From Betaproteobacteria bacterium SG8_40 (GTDB lineage Bacteria > Pseudomonadota > Gammaproteobacteria > Burkholderiales > Eutrophovitaceae): DNA of 7,575 bases. The notes below the pieces were generated by a model. It saw nothing but the letters and a program-made list of their open reading frames with translations, made no database searches and was not told the origin of the DNA. The position numbers and the translations under genes are program-made. Where the stretch lies: assembly GCA_001304425.1 (NCBI GenBank), contig LJTS01000164.1, positions 1 through 7,575 on the forward strand. The letters run 5' to 3'. Each line of letters opens with the position of its first letter. Position 1 is the stretch's first letter. Shown here one piece after another: positions 6,337-7,575 of this stretch.

Positions 6337-6742
6337 CTAATAGGCATAAATGTAAAACGGCGCGATTCCATAGTACGGATACGGGCAACCGAGTCAGGCG
6401 TTCCCGCCGCCGCTCGCTGTCGACATACGCCTGTTGCATGTAGTCGAGCACCGGTGTCGATACGCCCTGTCTGTCCAGATCGAGAATTCCCGATGCGCTC
6501 AGCGGGTAGACGGCTTTCGATTCGTGCAATCGCATGATGATCTGGTCATCGGCCAGGCCATCGTTACTCATTTGCACGACTTCGGCCAGCGATGGTGCGG
6601 GTACTTTGCTCGAAGTGACGCATCCGGTTGCTCCGGCCAGGGCCGCGCAAGCGACGACGCCCGCAACAAGCCCTAGCGGCCGGCGGGTTCGATGCCGTGC
6701 CATGCCATCCTGACGGTTTCCGGAAGCTGCGCTCGCGCTCAT
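6337..6742 (-). CDS. One-unit lipoprotein with apparent +1 frameshift near its C-terminus
   Basis: Predicted lipoprotein related to the two downstream genes but with one helical unit. The start at 6742 follows AGAGGT at eight bases; an in-frame ATG at 6703 (AGGA four bases upstream) gives a tidier signal peptide, MARHRTRRPLG plus a hydrophobic core and the lipobox ATGC. The unit reads VVQMSNDGLADDQIIMRLHE, then AVYPLSASGILDL, then GVSTPVLDYMQQAYVDSERR. After ERRRERL the unshifted frame continues into the next gene to 6095 with implausible sequence. Moving one base forward between 6396 and 6381 instead gives CPYPYYGIAPFYIYAY and a TAG at 6337-6339, a Tyr/Pro-rich tail ending 57 bases before the next start. 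I infer that this was the original ending. The cause may be a base-level sequence error or a real mutation; no zero-frame stop or slippery site suggests programmed shifting. Function not recognised. Confidence 0.7.
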
Positions 6743-6898
6743 CTGAAAATACCTCTGCTTGCTAAAGACAGTCGCGGGTCTGCTGAGTTCGCCGATTCTG
6801 CGGCGCGGTCGCCACGCTTGACACAAATCAATAAGCGGGGCGCCCGCTCGGGCAGACTTTGCGGTGTTATTTCGTCGCGCAAGCGCGCCAAAAAGCAT

Positions 6899-6920
6899 TT
6901 TGCGCGATGTTTGCGCGATG
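6899..6920 (+). repeat. Tandem 11-base repeat in the divergent intergenic region
   Basis: TTTGCGCGATG occurs twice in immediate succession (6899-6909 and 6910-6920). A TACTGT (6922-6927) follows 17 bases after the first TTTGCG, giving a weak -35/-10 arrangement for the plus-strand small lipoprotein gene. The two copies are one helical turn apart, so they could present two sites on the same DNA face to a regulator. Both roles are inference. Confidence 0.4.
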
Positions 6921-6942
6921 TTACTGTAATCAAACATGCCCC

Positions 6943-6947
6943 GGAGG
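6943..6947 (+). promoter_or_regulatory. Ribosome binding site of the small lipoprotein gene
   Basis: GGAGG ends six bases before the ATG at 6954. This near-ideal site marks 6954 as a genuine start although that frame stops at 7089-7091, which is a key part of the case for a frameshift in the gene. Confidence 0.75.
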
Positions 6948-6953
6948 CCTTCG

Positions 6954-7201
6954 ATGAAACAAAGCGCTATGAGACTGATGCTGGGGCTGGTGCTTGCCGT
7001 GGCGGGCGGGGCATCATGTGTCACGATACCAGCGTCTACACGAGGGAAAATCGTACTGCGCGTGACTACGAGAGCCTTCGGGCAGAGGTAGACCGGTGGC
7101 AGTCGAACGTGTCGCTGAATTGGAGCGAGGACGAAATCAACGCCGTGAGCACATGGCTTGCGAAGCGCTACTACGGATTCAGCTGCCCGTCGGATTGCTG
7201 A
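6954..7201 (+). pseudogene. Small lipoprotein, signal peptide and body in different frames
   Basis: From the ATG at 6954 the frame encodes a clear lipoprotein signal peptide, MKQSAMRLMLGLVLAVAG then GASC, with Cys22 as the likely lipidation site. It then reads on to a TAG at 7089-7091 with sequence of no evident character. A second frame, open through 7016-7201, encodes a protein-like body starting CHDTSVYTREN, then DYESLRAEVDRWQ, then NWSEDEINAVSTWLAKRYYG, ending FSCPSDC. The two join if two bases are removed from the TGTGT at 7017-7021 (Cys followed by His-Asp-Thr, 81 residues in all), or if one base is added nearby. The body alone has an ATG at 7016 but no ribosome binding site. The gene is divergent from the lipoprotein cluster and may share its promoter region. 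I do not recognise the family. The frameshift may be a sequence error, a real mutation or a slippage event. Confidence 0.6.
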
Positions 7202-7257
7202 GGGGTTTTACAGCTGCACGTGTTGCGCCGGGCACAGCCGCCGCCGTTGTTGCGGCG

Positions 7258-7476
7258 TCAAGCCGGGATGTCGGGGACCAACTGCCGCTCCAGCATCGCA
7301 ATCTGGTCCTTTAGCATCAGCTTGCGCCGCTTGAGGCGGCGAATCTGCAGTTCATCGGTTGTGCGGTCATCCACCAACCGGGCAATCACGTCGTCAAGGT
7401 CGCGGTGCTCGATGCGGAGTGTTTCCAGCTTCTCTTCGATCAGCGCGATTTCTTCGTCATTGAGTTCCGTGGACAT
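7258..7476 (-). CDS. YdcH/DUF465-family small coiled-coil protein
   Basis: A 72-residue cytoplasmic protein with no signal peptide and an almost wholly helical, charged sequence. The C-terminal half carries the family signature: LKRRKLMLKDQIAMLE, a short coiled coil, preceded by DVIARLVDD. Length is typical for the YdcH-like (DUF465) family, whose biochemical role is not established. Two ATGs are adjacent at 7479 and 7476; the second is preferred because GGGGA lies at a better distance (six bases), while the first has the purine run directly against it. It is convergent with the small lipoprotein gene at 6954-7201, with 56 bases between them. No U-rich terminator is seen after it. Confidence 0.85.
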   Translation of the reverse strand: MSTELNDEEIALIEEKLETLRIEHRDLDDVIARLVDDRTTDELQIRRLKRRKLMLKDQIAMLERQLVPDIPA

Positions 7477-7575
7477 CATCCTTCCCCACGTGGCGGGCAA
7501 GACCCATCTGCGTTCGCGGGCCGCGCCCTTGCAACCTTGCGTGATGCTATGCGGGCGCTGCCCCCAATCATCGCG

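Noticed and set aside
6394..6400. Programmed +1 frameshift in the one-unit lipoprotein
   Set aside because: The TGA here is not in the zero frame and there is no prfB-like CTT-TGA-C context, so an indel is the simpler explanation.
6818..6823. Perfect TTGACA on the plus strand as a -35 element
   Set aside because: The sequence 16-19 bases downstream is GC-rich (around 6840-6850) with nothing resembling a -10 element.
7239..7257. CGCCGC-N7-GCGGCG hairpin after the YdcH-like gene as a terminator
   Set aside because: The stem is only six bases and no T-run follows on either strand.
7549..7575. ATG followed by nine open codons to the right edge, as the start of a plus-strand gene
   Set aside because: It is too short to judge, with no clear ribosome binding site upstream.

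Overview
The window looks like chromosomal DNA of a GC-rich Gram-negative proteobacterium, most likely a beta- or gammaproteobacterium. Pointers are an AMIN-domain periplasmic amidase next to tsaE (the conserved tsaE-amidase pair, usually followed by mutL), a short-form IlvD of 563 residues, a cluster of lipoprotein signal peptides, and a YdcH/DUF465 small protein. No RNA genes, CRISPR arrays, insertion sequences or phage genes are visible. Genus cannot be fixed from the sequence alone.

Layout. Bases 1-2273, minus strand, hold a tightly packed run transcribed leftwards: a LysR-type regulator, tsaE (ATGA overlap with the regulator) and an N-acetylmuramoyl-L-alanine amidase that starts inside tsaE and runs off the left edge. 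Bases 2274-2646 are a divergent intergenic region with an AT-rich patch carrying a TTGAT-N11-ATCAA dyad typical of LysR-family operators, then about 300 bases of GC-rich leader. Bases 2647-4338, plus strand, are ilvD (dihydroxy-acid dehydratase), closed by a strong intrinsic terminator at 4380-4413. Bases 4537-6742, minus strand, are a cluster of related lipoprotein genes: a one-unit protein (with an apparent +1 frameshift near its end), a two-unit protein, a possible 65-residue small ORF with a strong ribosome binding site, and a second two-unit protein. Divergent from them at 6954-7201 is a small lipoprotein gene whose signal peptide and body lie in different frames. Bases 7258-7476, minus strand, are a YdcH-like coiled-coil protein.

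Functionally the left part is housekeeping: t6A tRNA modification, septal peptidoglycan hydrolysis and branched-chain amino acid synthesis, with a regulator placed to control ilvD and/or its own operon. The right part is the accessory and least understood section. Three lipoprotein genes share a helical unit of about 60-80 residues in one or two copies, and the two-unit proteins share a strongly conserved Tyr/Pro/Gly-rich linker. I do not recognise a function for them. They are the best candidate here for something undescribed, but the sequence gives no direct evidence of a specific activity.
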